Part shown: positions 14,787 to 21,818 of the stretch, piece after piece
Layout of the letters: each line of letters opens with the position of its first letter
Numbering within the stretch: position 1 is the first letter of the stretch
Source: DATCIH01 sp036507955
GTDB taxonomy: Bacteria > Bacillota > Clostridia > Clostridiales > Clostridiaceae
DNA: 31,554 nt
NCBI GenBank assembly: GCA_036507955.1
Contig: DATCIH010000066.1
Coordinates: 1 to 31,554, forward strand
Direction of reading: 5' to 3'
Translations under genes and position numbers: made by a program
The notes under the pieces: generated by a model
What the model was told of the DNA's origin: nothing
Databases searched by the model: none
The model's input: only the letters and a program-made list of their open reading frames with translations

Positions 14787-15212
14787 TTATTTTCTTTTAG
14801 ATAATTCTATACCAATTTCCAAACTTGCTTTTATAAGATCAATTGACTTTTTCTTAGCAGGCTTGCCATCTAGAGTCACTAAACTACTTTCGGTGATTAA
14901 TTTATCAAAATGAGTTGGTAATTCAGTTAATTCAAATATGTTTTTTTCTACAGATATTGAATAGGCAGTATTTTCTTCTTTCACAATTATATTTTGGTCT
15001 CTGCCTAAAAGATAGTCTAAAGTAACCTTGAAATAAGTAGCAAAGTTCATAAGAACATTAATTTCTGGTATACGCTTATCATTTTCATATTGAGAAATAG
15101 CAGGTTTACTTAAGCTATAATTAAATTCTTTGTTAAAGCTCTTAGCTAACTCATCTTGGGTATAGTTTTTTAGAGTTCTAAGCTGTTGGAATCTTTGTCC
15201 AAAGGTTGGCAT
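14787..15212 (-). CDS. XRE-family transcriptional regulator
   Basis: A 141-residue minus-strand protein. ATG 15212 is preferred because GAGGTGATT precedes it; an upstream in-frame GTG at 15221 falls inside that ribosome site. Residues about 4-62 form a classic Xre/Cro helix-turn-helix: FGQRFQQLRTLKNYTQDELA, KPAISQYENDKRIPEINVLM and FKVTLDYLLGRD. The C-terminal 75 residues are a Lys/Ser-rich tail of unknown role with no peptidase motif. It lies between the two small genes and diverges from the second. It is the likely reader of the TGTTAA elements at 14484, 14522, 15241 and 15264. Confidence 0.88.
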   Translation of the reverse strand: MPTFGQRFQQLRTLKNYTQDELAKSFNKEFNYSLSKPAISQYENDKRIPEINVLMNFATYFKVTLDYLLGRDQNIIVKEENTAYSISVEKNIFELTELPTHFDKLITESSLVTLDGKPAKKKSIDLIKASLEIGIELSKRK

Positions 15213-15231
15213 AATAATCACCTCAGATGCA

Positions 15232-15246
15232 AGTATATCATGTTAA
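15232..15246 (-). promoter_or_regulatory. XRE gene promoter with TGTTAA element
   Basis: On the minus strand TTAACATGATATACT contains an extended -10 (TGATATACT, with TATACT at 15237-15232). The reverse complement of TGTTAA (15241-15246) lies immediately upstream. This would allow autoregulation by the XRE protein. Confidence 0.45.
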
Positions 15247-15263
15247 GTTAATTAGGTAAATAC

Positions 15264-15275
15264 TGTTAATATAAT
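15264..15275 (+). promoter_or_regulatory. Promoter block of the 71-residue gene
   Basis: TGTTAATATAAT with -10 TATAAT at 15270-15275, the same block as at 14522. A further TGTTAA lies at 15241-15246, exactly 23 bases upstream, giving two sites in direct orientation. The start codon is the GTG at 15294. Confidence 0.6.
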
Positions 15276-15293
15276 TATAAAGAAGGTTTTATT

Positions 15294-15509
15294 GTGGAAT
15301 ATTATGGTGATGAGGAAGAATTCAGGAAGGGATTTAGAGTGGGCATGGCTTTGGCTAGTTTTATGATATTAGAAAATATTATTAAAGAAAATTATAAAGA
15401 TGATTATCAGGCAATTAAATACAAGATTAGGAGATTAAGCGAATACGAAGCCACACTTCTTATCGATGATTTTTGTGTATCAAAACAAATTATGTTCACC
15501 ATTTTTTAA
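15294..15509 (+). CDS. Small helical protein, YKIRRLSEYEA family (B)
   Basis: A 71-residue protein starting at GTG 15294 behind AGAAGG. The N-terminus (MEYYGDEEEFRKGFRVGMAL, then ASFMILENIIKENY) differs from protein A, but residues about 40-56 (AIKYKIRRLSEYEATLL) match it almost residue for residue. The two are diverged paralogues sharing one conserved C-terminal helix. It diverges from the XRE gene, which probably represses it. No known domain; the conserved helix is likely a binding surface. Confidence 0.72.
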   Translation: MEYYGDEEEFRKGFRVGMALASFMILENIIKENYKDDYQAIKYKIRRLSEYEATLLIDDFCVSKQIMFTIF

Positions 15510-15574
15510 TTTATATTATCTAACATTTTTATCCTTCTTCACAATATATAATGTACATAAAGATAATATATAAA

Positions 15575-15594
15575 AGCAACCAATATCGGTTGCT
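15575..15594 (+). terminator. Hairpin after the second small gene
   Basis: AGCAACC (15575-15581) pairs with GGTTGCT (15588-15594), followed by ATTTAAAA. The T-run is short, so it is a weak terminator or a leader hairpin before the SatD gene. Confidence 0.45.
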
Positions 15595-15665
15595 ATTTAA
15601 AATGAAATCAATATTGATTGCATATCTTCAAAATTCTTGATACAATAAGTCATGGAGATGATTTA

Positions 15666-16529
15666 ATGTTATACACAGCTTTTATTGCAGATATTGTAAA
15701 CTCAAAAAAGTTATTAAAAGAAGAGAGAGAGCAAATACAAGTATTTATAAAGAAATGTTTGGGGACGTTAAATAACATCTTTAAATCCTCACTAGAATTC
15801 GATGTGACCTTTAGTGCTGGTGATGAAGTACAGGGACTATTTAAAACTCCTACCGCAGCATTTTTATATTTACGTATTTTTAAATTGATAATATCGCCAC
15901 TTCAAATCCGCGCTGGAATAGGTATAGGGGAATGGGATGTAAGAATTATAAGTGGTACTTCAAATGAACAAGATGGCTCAGCCTATCACAATGCGAGAAC
16001 TGCTATTTTATATGCACATGATAGAAATGATTACAGTATTTTATTTAATTCAAATAATTCAAATAATATATATATTAATACATTGATAAATACATCTTTA
16101 TTGTTTGTAAAAAATCAGAGCCAATATCAGAACCAAGTGTTGCTATTAACAGAATTAATGAATCCTTTGTTTGATAACAATTCAATGGATTCACTGGCCT
16201 TTGCTCAAATATTTTTGCTTGTTCAAAAAAAGGTTGAGCAGAAATTTTATATAAATGCAAATAATAAGTTGAAAAACAATATTAGCTTATTTAATAATAT
16301 ACCTGTAAGCTTTGAACCACTTTACATATTTTCCTCAACCATATTTAAAGATAAATTTGCATTAACATCAACCTTGAAGAAGGGACTATCTGCTATGTTA
16401 TCACATATTACAAATACATCAAGGCAAAACATTGATAATGTTATAAAAGCCGGAAATATTTCGGAAATAAGAAATATAGACGTAACTACATTGTTACTTA
16501 TTTATAAAAATTTCGAGGTGAACGCATGA
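15666..16529 (+). CDS. SatD-family protein with class III cyclase-like core
   Basis: About 287 residues from ATG 15666 (GGAG eight bases upstream). An in-frame TTG at 15618 would add 16 residues and lacks such a site. The N-terminal 120 residues show the SatD pattern: FIADIVNSKKL (Asp9), FSAGDEVQGLF (Asp53), IRAGIGIGEW (about 81-90) and GSAYHNARTA (about 104-113). These match, in order, the class III nucleotidyl cyclase D-I-x-G-F/S-T, G-D, R-x-G-I-x-x-G and transition-state segments. The two metal-site Asp are 44 residues apart, as in known class III cyclases; the Asn of the last motif is replaced by Tyr. The C-terminal 160 residues are helical and unassigned. The stop overlaps the DUF3307 start (ATGA). 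Cyclase activity is inference. Confidence 0.82.
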   Translation: MLYTAFIADIVNSKKLLKEEREQIQVFIKKCLGTLNNIFKSSLEFDVTFSAGDEVQGLFKTPTAAFLYLRIFKLIISPLQIRAGIGIGEWDVRIISGTSNEQDGSAYHNARTAILYAHDRNDYSILFNSNNSNNIYINTLINTSLLFVKNQSQYQNQVLLLTELMNPLFDNNSMDSLAFAQIFLLVQKKVEQKFYINANNKLKNNISLFNNIPVSFEPLYIFSSTIFKDKFALTSTLKKGLSAMLSHITNTSRQNIDNVIKAGNISEIRNIDVTTLLLIYKNFEVNA

Positions 16530-17290
16530 AGTATTTATTGATAATTACAGCACATCTTTTAGGAGATTTTATATTTCAAAGTTCAACAATGGCAAATAAG
16601 AAGAAAAGAGATTTAAAATATTTGACTTTGCATTGTATTATATATTCAGGCTTTATAATCTTATCTTTAGTTTGGTTTGGGCCATCAGAAAATGTCATTT
16701 ATGCTGCTTTAATCATAATTATTTCACATATAATAATTGACTATACCAGAAAAATAATACTCATTAAAGTATCGAAGAATAAAAAGGATCATAAAACGTT
16801 TGACTTTGTTACATTTATCACAGTTCAGTTATTACACATACTTATAATTCTATGTTCTGGACATATGCTAATTGGGAATAGTGTATTTGGGAAAACTGTA
16901 TTAAATATATTACTCTCGAATATGTCTTGGAAGCAGTTACATAATGGTACTATTATAGCCTTTTTATATATACTTTGTTTATCTCCAGCTGCTGTTTTTA
17001 TAAAAAAAATGTTTGTGTTGTTTTCTTTTCAAGGTGAAAATGACAATACCAAAGGTGATTTAATTAAGAGTGGCTATTTAATTGGTGTTCTTGAAAGAAT
17101 TATTATATTGACGCTGGGAATAAATGGCCAATTAGGTTCAATAGGGTTTATTATAGCTGCAAAGAGTCTAGCAAGGTTTAACCAGCTAAATGATAAAGAA
17201 TTTGCTGAGAAGTATCTAATAGGTACCCTTCTAAGTGTAGCTATCGTACTATTTTGTGTTACAATAGGCGGCACTTTATTGATAAAATAA
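16526..17290 (+). CDS. DUF3307 polytopic membrane protein
   Basis: A 254-residue protein whose ATG overlaps the SatD stop (ATGA), so the two are translationally coupled. About six to seven membrane segments are visible. The DUF3307 signature is present: AHLLGDFIFQ (His10, Asp14, Gln18), His36, ISHIIIDYTRK (His68, Asp72) and Gln101/His104. These polar residues inside or beside helices look like a metal or catalytic site. The C-terminus SGYLIGVLERIIILTLGING, AAKSLARF and FAEKYLIGTLLS is the conserved tail found in members that accompany SatD proteins. Function is unknown. By position it would be the effector or receptor partner of the cyclase-like SatD. Confidence 0.85.
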   Translation: MKYLLIITAHLLGDFIFQSSTMANKKKRDLKYLTLHCIIYSGFIILSLVWFGPSENVIYAALIIIISHIIIDYTRKIILIKVSKNKKDHKTFDFVTFITVQLLHILIILCSGHMLIGNSVFGKTVLNILLSNMSWKQLHNGTIIAFLYILCLSPAAVFIKKMFVLFSFQGENDNTKGDLIKSGYLIGVLERIIILTLGINGQLGSIGFIIAAKSLARFNQLNDKEFAEKYLIGTLLSVAIVLFCVTIGGTLLIK

Positions 17291-17305
17291 TATAATTTAA
17301 CAACA

Positions 17306-17605
17306 CTTCAAAGCAGAACTGTTAGTCTTGTCATCATTGTTCCAATATATGGGGAAAATAAAGAAATGGTAGAAAGTATGTTTTTAATGCAAGGTGTAGG
17401 ATACGCCGGAGGTAGTTTTTGGTGGAGAGGATAGGTTAAGAGAAGTAATTGATGGAACGCTTAAGGTTTTAAAATTTTAACTTTTAGTAGTTTTAACTGG
17501 TTGCAGCGCAGATATCGTTGGCGATGATGTAGGACAGATAGTTTGTGAATACCAAGAAAGGGGTATACCAATAGTTCATGCTGAAACTGGTGGTTTTAAA
17601 GGAAG
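17306..17605 (+). pseudogene. Nitrogenase component 1-family relic
   Basis: Broken frames read VVFGGEDRLREVIDGTLKVL, then after an in-frame TAA (17478-17480) LTGCSADIVGDDVGQIVCEY and PIVHAETGGFKGSY. This is the G-G-E-x-x-L, T-G-C-(T/S)-A-(D/E)-I-x-G-D-D and T-G-G-F-K-G series of NifD/NifK/NifE/NifN-type proteins and their uncharacterised clostridial relatives. Upstream, GENKEMVESMFLMQGVGYAG probably belongs to the same gene in another frame. Only about 100 of about 450 residues remain. The end runs in frame into an unrelated tail at 17606. Confidence 0.72.
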
Positions 17606-17777
17606 TTATGATGGTACTGGCATGCCGATTATAATAGAATATAAAAATGGAACTGATGATTCTTTTGAATACTGCGGTAGTGATGTTTTTCAAATAGTCT
17701 ATAAAGGTAGAATGTTTTCTATAAGAAATACTAAACTTAAACAACTTTTACAAAAATACAACGTAAAACTGGATTAG
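17606..17777 (+). pseudogene. Tail of the small secreted protein (second copy)
   Basis: Reads GTGMPIIIEYKNGTDDSFEY, CGSDVFQIVYKGRMFSIRNT and KLKQLLQKYNVKLD before TAG 17775-17777. It matches the tail of the relic at 3401-3770 and contains 73 bases that the first copy has lost. It is joined in frame to the nitrogenase-type relic, apparently by recombination near 17600 (GGAAGTTATGATGGTACTGG here against GCAGGGTATGGTGGGTACTGG there). No start of its own. Confidence 0.7.
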
Positions 17778-17805
17778 TTATTTTCACACTGCCTCTTTAA
17801 AGCTT

Positions 17806-18069
17806 TTGAATAGAAAATCCGAAAATGCTGAAATGATACCACCACCATGGATGATAATTCCTCCAACAATGCAGACATATGAAGAAAGAGGCGCAAGGTT
17901 ATTAAGTAAAAGCGAGTGGGAAGCAAAATGTTTTAAATGTATTTGGGGCAATATGGCTAATGTTGAAATTCAATGGGATTTTGATAAAAATATTAAAAAT
18001 AGGGAGGCAACTCTTGATGATGGTTATCTAGATGAACTTTGTACTGAAGGTAGAGATGAAGATAATTAA
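17806..18069 (+). CDS. Hypothetical small Cys/Trp-containing protein
   Basis: An 87-residue frame from a TTG at 17806 without a clear ribosome site; an internal ATG at 17836 (MIPPPWMIIPPTM) is a possible start. It has a Pro/Trp-rich N-terminus and a central KCFKCIWGNMANVEIQWDFD with a Cys pair. I have a weak recollection of clostridial proteins with a C-x-x-C-x-W-G...E-I-x-x-D-W segment and more Cys at the end, which would make this one C-terminally altered. Function unknown; it lies in a relic-rich stretch and may itself be decayed. Confidence 0.4.
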   Translation: MNRKSENAEMIPPPWMIIPPTMQTYEERGARLLSKSEWEAKCFKCIWGNMANVEIQWDFDKNIKNREATLDDGYLDELCTEGRDEDN

Positions 18070-18106
18070 TAATATTTTTCAGTTTTATCTTGGCACAGGC
18101 TTTTAT

Positions 18107-18168
18107 GAATATATATTCGTCTAAAAAATACTTCCTTTGGTGATAATAATAAAGGGTGTACTTTTATG
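18107..18168 (+). promoter_or_regulatory. Relic of the Rpn-type leader element (copy 3)
   Basis: The palindrome GAATATATATTC (18107-18118) is followed by TACTTCCTTTGGTGATAATAAT, AAAGGGTGTA (18151-18160) and TTTTATG, matching base for base the order in copy 2 (8250-8310). The arms are degraded and the following frame (ATGTTTCATATG...) stops after six codons. It marks a former Rpn gene that has been deleted. Confidence 0.65.
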
Positions 18169-18220
18169 TTTCATATGTTATATTAGTATAGAGTGGTTTT
18201 GAGTATGGGAGGAAAATATA

Positions 18221-18730
18221 GTGATAGATCCATTAAAACTAAAAGCGGCATCTAATAGAGTTGAAGATGATAATAATGCTTTCAGAGCATACTTGAAAAA
18301 TCATGCAGATATGGATGATTTAGATGCTCGCTTTTTAGAATTACACAAAGAATTATTTTTGAGTTATGATTGTAGTAAATGCAGAAATTGCTGTAAGGAT
18401 TATTCAGCAAGCTTTAAGGAATATGAATTAGGTCCTGTTGCAGCTTTTCTGAAGATGACAGAAAAAGATTTTAGAAACAAGTATATAAAAGAAGAGTTTG
18501 GTAGCTATCAGCTAGATGCAATCCCCTGCTGCTTCCTAAAAGAAAATGGTGGATGTGAATTAGAAGCATGTAAACCTGCAAGCTGCAAAGACTATCCCTA
18601 TACTGATAAGCCTGAAAGATTATTAAGTCTATTAAGCATTCTAGATTCAGCCAGCATTTGCCCAGTTGTATTTGAAATGCTTGAAAGATTAAAGCAAGAT
18701 TACAGATTTAAGAGAAGAAAAAGATACTAA
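18221..18730 (+). CDS. YkgJ-type CxxCxxCC cluster protein
   Basis: A 169-residue protein from GTG 18221, supported by GGGAGG eight bases upstream. It carries the YkgJ/UPF0153 signature: DCSKCRNCCKDYSASF (Cys at about 51, 54, 57 and 58), then IPCCFLKENGGCELEACKPA and SCKDYPYTDKPERL. The arrangement is thought to chelate zinc or iron; the physiological role is unsettled. The GPVAAFLKMTEKDFRNKYI segment between the clusters is normal for the family, as is the length. It stands alone behind the decayed leader copy 3. Confidence 0.87.
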   Translation: MIDPLKLKAASNRVEDDNNAFRAYLKNHADMDDLDARFLELHKELFLSYDCSKCRNCCKDYSASFKEYELGPVAAFLKMTEKDFRNKYIKEEFGSYQLDAIPCCFLKENGGCELEACKPASCKDYPYTDKPERLLSLLSILDSASICPVVFEMLERLKQDYRFKRRKRY

Positions 18731-18828
18731 ATAACTAATCCCTTAAGCAGCTCCAAAAATTAATAGGATTTAACACCATCCAAACTATTAATTTAAGGAG
18801 AACTCAAAGGATTATTAAAAAACAATTT

Positions 18829-19116
18829 CTATATTTCTGTATATGTAATATTACCATCAAAAACATAAGTTAAAGAAGTTTTTGAACCATCTATGGCAAA
18901 CAACATTTTTTCGATTACAGCTTGCTCTTCTTTGCTAGTTGTTATAGAAACCTTGCCTTCTTCCTCCACCTCTGACTTTAGCTCAAATTCATATATAAAA
19001 TCCTTTATAAGTCTTACCAAATCAGATATGTCATCAGAATTAATATTTTGATTCTTTACAAAGCCTTTTAGTGTTTTTTCCAATTGCTTTTTTGGATATT
19101 TCAATATATTTCCCAT
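18829..19116 (-). CDS. Hypothetical acidic protein
   Basis: A 95-residue minus-strand protein with a clear AGGAGG site six bases before ATG 19116. It is soluble and charged, with helices in the first 60 residues (LKYPKKQLEKTLKGFVKNQN; SDLVRLIKDFIYEFELK) and a beta-like end (TSLTYVFDGNITYTEI). No recognised domain or catalytic motif. The strong ribosome site and unbroken frame argue that it is real. Confidence 0.65.
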   Translation of the reverse strand: MGNILKYPKKQLEKTLKGFVKNQNINSDDISDLVRLIKDFIYEFELKSEVEEEGKVSITTSKEEQAVIEKMLFAIDGSKTSLTYVFDGNITYTEI

Positions 19117-19176
19117 ACTTTACCTCCTATTGTTAACTCTGATAAAGTATACCACAAAAATAGAAGGGACACTTTA

Positions 19177-19728
19177 TTATCTTAGAAATTTTGAAACAAA
19201 AGGAGAAGAGTCACCTTTCCTCATAACATGTCCAGAAGGTCCTTCACCTAAAAATTCAGAGAACCAAGACTCATGTTCAATTTCTTCATTTAGAATTGAC
19301 AAGGCCAAATCATAGGTTCTATGGTCTTTACCTGCGGTCATATTGCAAATTTCATTGTATCCGCTAGCAGCACATCTTTCAGCACCTACTAACACTTTTA
19401 ATATTTCATCAACGTTTGTTGGGTCCTCTGGTAATTTTGCTGGAGGACATGAAGATAAATCATGAAATACCTTCATACAATCTGGTAGACATCCTCCAAG
19501 CTCATAAATTCTTGGTACCAAAGCTTCAAAATGATTTCTGTCCTCCACACGAGCAGTTTCAGCTATTTCTTTTATTCCTTCACCTTTTAAGCCAATTAAA
19601 TTAGCACGAAGTATCGTATAATAATAGTAAGTTGTTAACTCTGCTGCTGCATTTTTAATTAGTAAAGCAACTAGCTTCTCAACATCAACACCTGATCTTT
19701 CAACCATTTCTCTTGCAACTCTTGCCAT
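19177..19728 (-). CDS. Dps-like thioferritin (DPSL)
   Basis: A 183-residue minus-strand protein beginning MARVAREMVERSGVDVEKLV. The four-helix ferritin core has NAAAELTTYYYYTILRANLI, EDRNHFEALVPRIYELGG and NEEIEHESWFSEFLGEGPSG, giving the E...E-x-x-H and E...E-x-x-H di-iron pattern. The pair in ERCAASGYNEIC is the thioferritin signature that sets Dps-like (DPSL) proteins apart from classical Dps. Known DPSL proteins form 12-subunit shells that use peroxide to oxidise iron, protecting against oxidative stress, which suits an anaerobe. Length is normal and the gene is monocistronic, divergent from the zinc-ribbon gene. Confidence 0.88.
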   Translation of the reverse strand: MARVAREMVERSGVDVEKLVALLIKNAAAELTTYYYYTILRANLIGLKGEGIKEIAETARVEDRNHFEALVPRIYELGGCLPDCMKVFHDLSSCPPAKLPEDPTNVDEILKVLVGAERCAASGYNEICNMTAGKDHRTYDLALSILNEEIEHESWFSEFLGEGPSGHVMRKGDSSPFVSKFLR

Positions 19729-19842
19729 AGTAACTATTCACTCCTTTTTATCCGAATGAATTTATTATGTCCAACACTCTCTAAATTAATGTTATAATTT
19801 AATTAAATTAAGGAAATATTCTTTACGAAAGGAAATGATTTA

Positions 19843-20103
19843 ATGGATATTAAATATAAGAATTGTCAAAGCTGCGGGATGCCCTTAACTAGAGATGGAA
19901 AAGCCTTAGGAACGGATGCAGATGGTAAAATAAGCGAGATTTATTGCGGTTACTGTTATAAAAATGGAGAATTTACTCTACCCAATATTACTGTAAGCGA
20001 AATGAAAGATAGAGTAAATTCTAAATTGCTGGAGATGCACTTTCCTAAAATTTTAGCAAAGTTTTTCAGTAGAAATATTCACAAATTGAAAAGATGGAAA
20101 TAA
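19843..20103 (+). CDS. Putative zinc-ribbon protein
   Basis: An 86-residue protein with an AAAGGAAATG site before ATG 19843. The first 45 residues read NCQSCGMPLTRDGKALGTDA then YCGYCYKNGEF, a C-x-x-C...C-x-x-C ribbon typical of the putative zinc-ribbon family PF12674. The C-terminal half is basic (LAKFFSRNIHKLKRWK), suggesting nucleic-acid or membrane contact. Function is not established. It ends seven bases from the convergent metallophosphatase gene. Confidence 0.82.
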   Translation: MDIKYKNCQSCGMPLTRDGKALGTDADGKISEIYCGYCYKNGEFTLPNITVSEMKDRVNSKLLEMHFPKILAKFFSRNIHKLKRWK

Positions 20104-20109
20104 ATTAGC

Positions 20110-21723
20110 TTAAGGCTTTGCTATGGTATATACCTCTGTAGTGGTGCCCTCAAAGCTAACAAAGGAAATTTTCATTTCAGTATCTGTTACTTCTGTTCTA
20201 ATGGCTACATATTTATTTTGATTTTCAGGTTCCCCTCCACTGAGGATTGTAGGAAAAGTAAATTCTTTACCATCTGGTTTTATCACAGCGGGAACATGAG
20301 TGTGACCTGAAAAAACCACATCTAGCTTCATTTCATTTAATAAATCTCTCCAAGCCTTTTGATATGCTTTTAAAGGATCAGTTCCCGTAGTTGTATCATC
20401 CGCATTTAATGGAATATGGACAAATCCAATTTTGTATTTTGCATTTTTATAGGCATCACTTTCATATATACCCTGTAGCCATTTTGTCTGGAGTTGTCTA
20501 TAATTTTCAAAATCTGATAAACCACTATATTCTTTGTCACTATCTAGTTTGTCCTCACCAGAGTCTAGCACCACTGCGAAAATAGGCCCAAAGCTAAAGG
20601 TGTAATAGTAGTGATTATTCGGAAGAGCCAAATAGTTAGGCAAATCTCTTGCCGCTCCCCCTCTTGGTTCATGGTTACCGTCCACAAAATAAAAGGGTTT
20701 TTCCCCATTGGTGGCAAGAGATAAAGGTTCTAAAATTTTGCTTACAATATCTGTTGTGCTATCTATTGTATTAACAGAGTCACCATTTAAAACTACAAAA
20801 TCATAATCCTTCTTAGATAAAAATTTACTATATATATTTTTGTTTTCATGGATATCACTTAGCGTATAGAATACTAAATTATCCTTTAAGCTTGAATCAC
20901 TATAATTTTTAAAACTGCTTACAACGGTGTTCCCATAGTTTACATTATTCTGATAACTATGACTGATTTTCGTGCTGGAGATTCTATAAACTATTGAACT
21001 ATTGGGTGGAGCATCTATTACTACTTTATGGTATTTAGTGTTAGCATCAATTATCCCATTTGTTGACATAAAGACTTTCTTAAGATGATCTTTATCAGGC
21101 CCATATTCTACATAGGAAGTACTGTTTTTGTCTGTGGTCCAAAGAATAGCGATATTATTACTATCTACAATTTGAACATTTGGCCCTGAAGATATAATAA
21201 CATTTCCAAAATCCATTACTTTTAGAAGTATTAATATAGTAGCTACAACGATGGTAGAGTAATAGAATATAGGAATTTGAATAATTTTCAAAGTTGGGCT
21301 AGAAACAACCAATATAAAAAACAACATAATAATAAGTATGTAAGGGGTTGGGGATATCAAATAGGAGGTTACCAGATATTGGGAGTCTTCCATTCGAGTA
21401 AATAAGTAAATATTAAAAGCTGATAGTAAAAGCCCAAGTATTATTGGCATTACTATATTTATTGTAGAAATAGGGTTAATAAATCTTTTATGTTTATTAA
21501 TTAATACAATAAAAAGTAAAAGAGAATATATAAAATATATAGTATATAAAGAAAATAATAGGGTGGTAAACGGCAAATTGCTATAGAAGGGCGTCTTCAC
21601 ATCCCTATCTATGTAATACCAAAAGGGTCTCATTGACAAATAAATTAGGATATTAAAAGCGGATAAAGTTAAAGTTGAGGTAAAAAAACTGATAATTAAA
21701 GGCTTTGAAAACTTCCTATCCAT
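20110..21723 (-). CDS. Membrane-anchored calcineurin-like metallophosphatase
   Basis: A 537-residue minus-strand protein behind an AGGAGG site. Residues about 1-175 hold five membrane segments. About 180-270 is a fibronectin-like domain as in purple acid phosphatases (NIAILWTTDKNSTSYVEYGP). The rest is a calcineurin-like phosphoesterase with all metal motifs: TLSDIHEN (D-x-H), VVLNGDS, VDGNHEPRGG, GFVHIPLN and VVFSGHTHVP. The domain order puts the enzyme outside the membrane. Substrate unknown; cell-surface phosphomonoesters or diesters are possible. No frameshift or missing residue is seen. Confidence 0.88.
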   Translation of the reverse strand: MDRKFSKPLIISFFTSTLTLSAFNILIYLSMRPFWYYIDRDVKTPFYSNLPFTTLLFSLYTIYFIYSLLLFIVLINKHKRFINPISTINIVMPIILGLLLSAFNIYLFTRMEDSQYLVTSYLISPTPYILIIMLFFILVVSSPTLKIIQIPIFYYSTIVVATILILLKVMDFGNVIISSGPNVQIVDSNNIAILWTTDKNSTSYVEYGPDKDHLKKVFMSTNGIIDANTKYHKVVIDAPPNSSIVYRISSTKISHSYQNNVNYGNTVVSSFKNYSDSSLKDNLVFYTLSDIHENKNIYSKFLSKKDYDFVVLNGDSVNTIDSTTDIVSKILEPLSLATNGEKPFYFVDGNHEPRGGAARDLPNYLALPNNHYYYTFSFGPIFAVVLDSGEDKLDSDKEYSGLSDFENYRQLQTKWLQGIYESDAYKNAKYKIGFVHIPLNADDTTTGTDPLKAYQKAWRDLLNEMKLDVVFSGHTHVPAVIKPDGKEFTFPTILSGGEPENQNKYVAIRTEVTDTEMKISFVSFEGTTTEVYTIAKP

Positions 21724-21818
21724 AGGTGCCTCCTAGAATTTAATATTATAATTTAAGCTTAACGCATTTGGCATAAAATAACAATAAATTCTGGGATAGG
21801 AGTGTTATTAGTGTGTTA

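Noticed and set aside
15618..15665. TTG-started N-terminal extension of the SatD protein
   Set aside because: The extension precedes the ribosome site at about 15654 and is not part of the SatD pattern, which begins with the strand right after ATG 15666.
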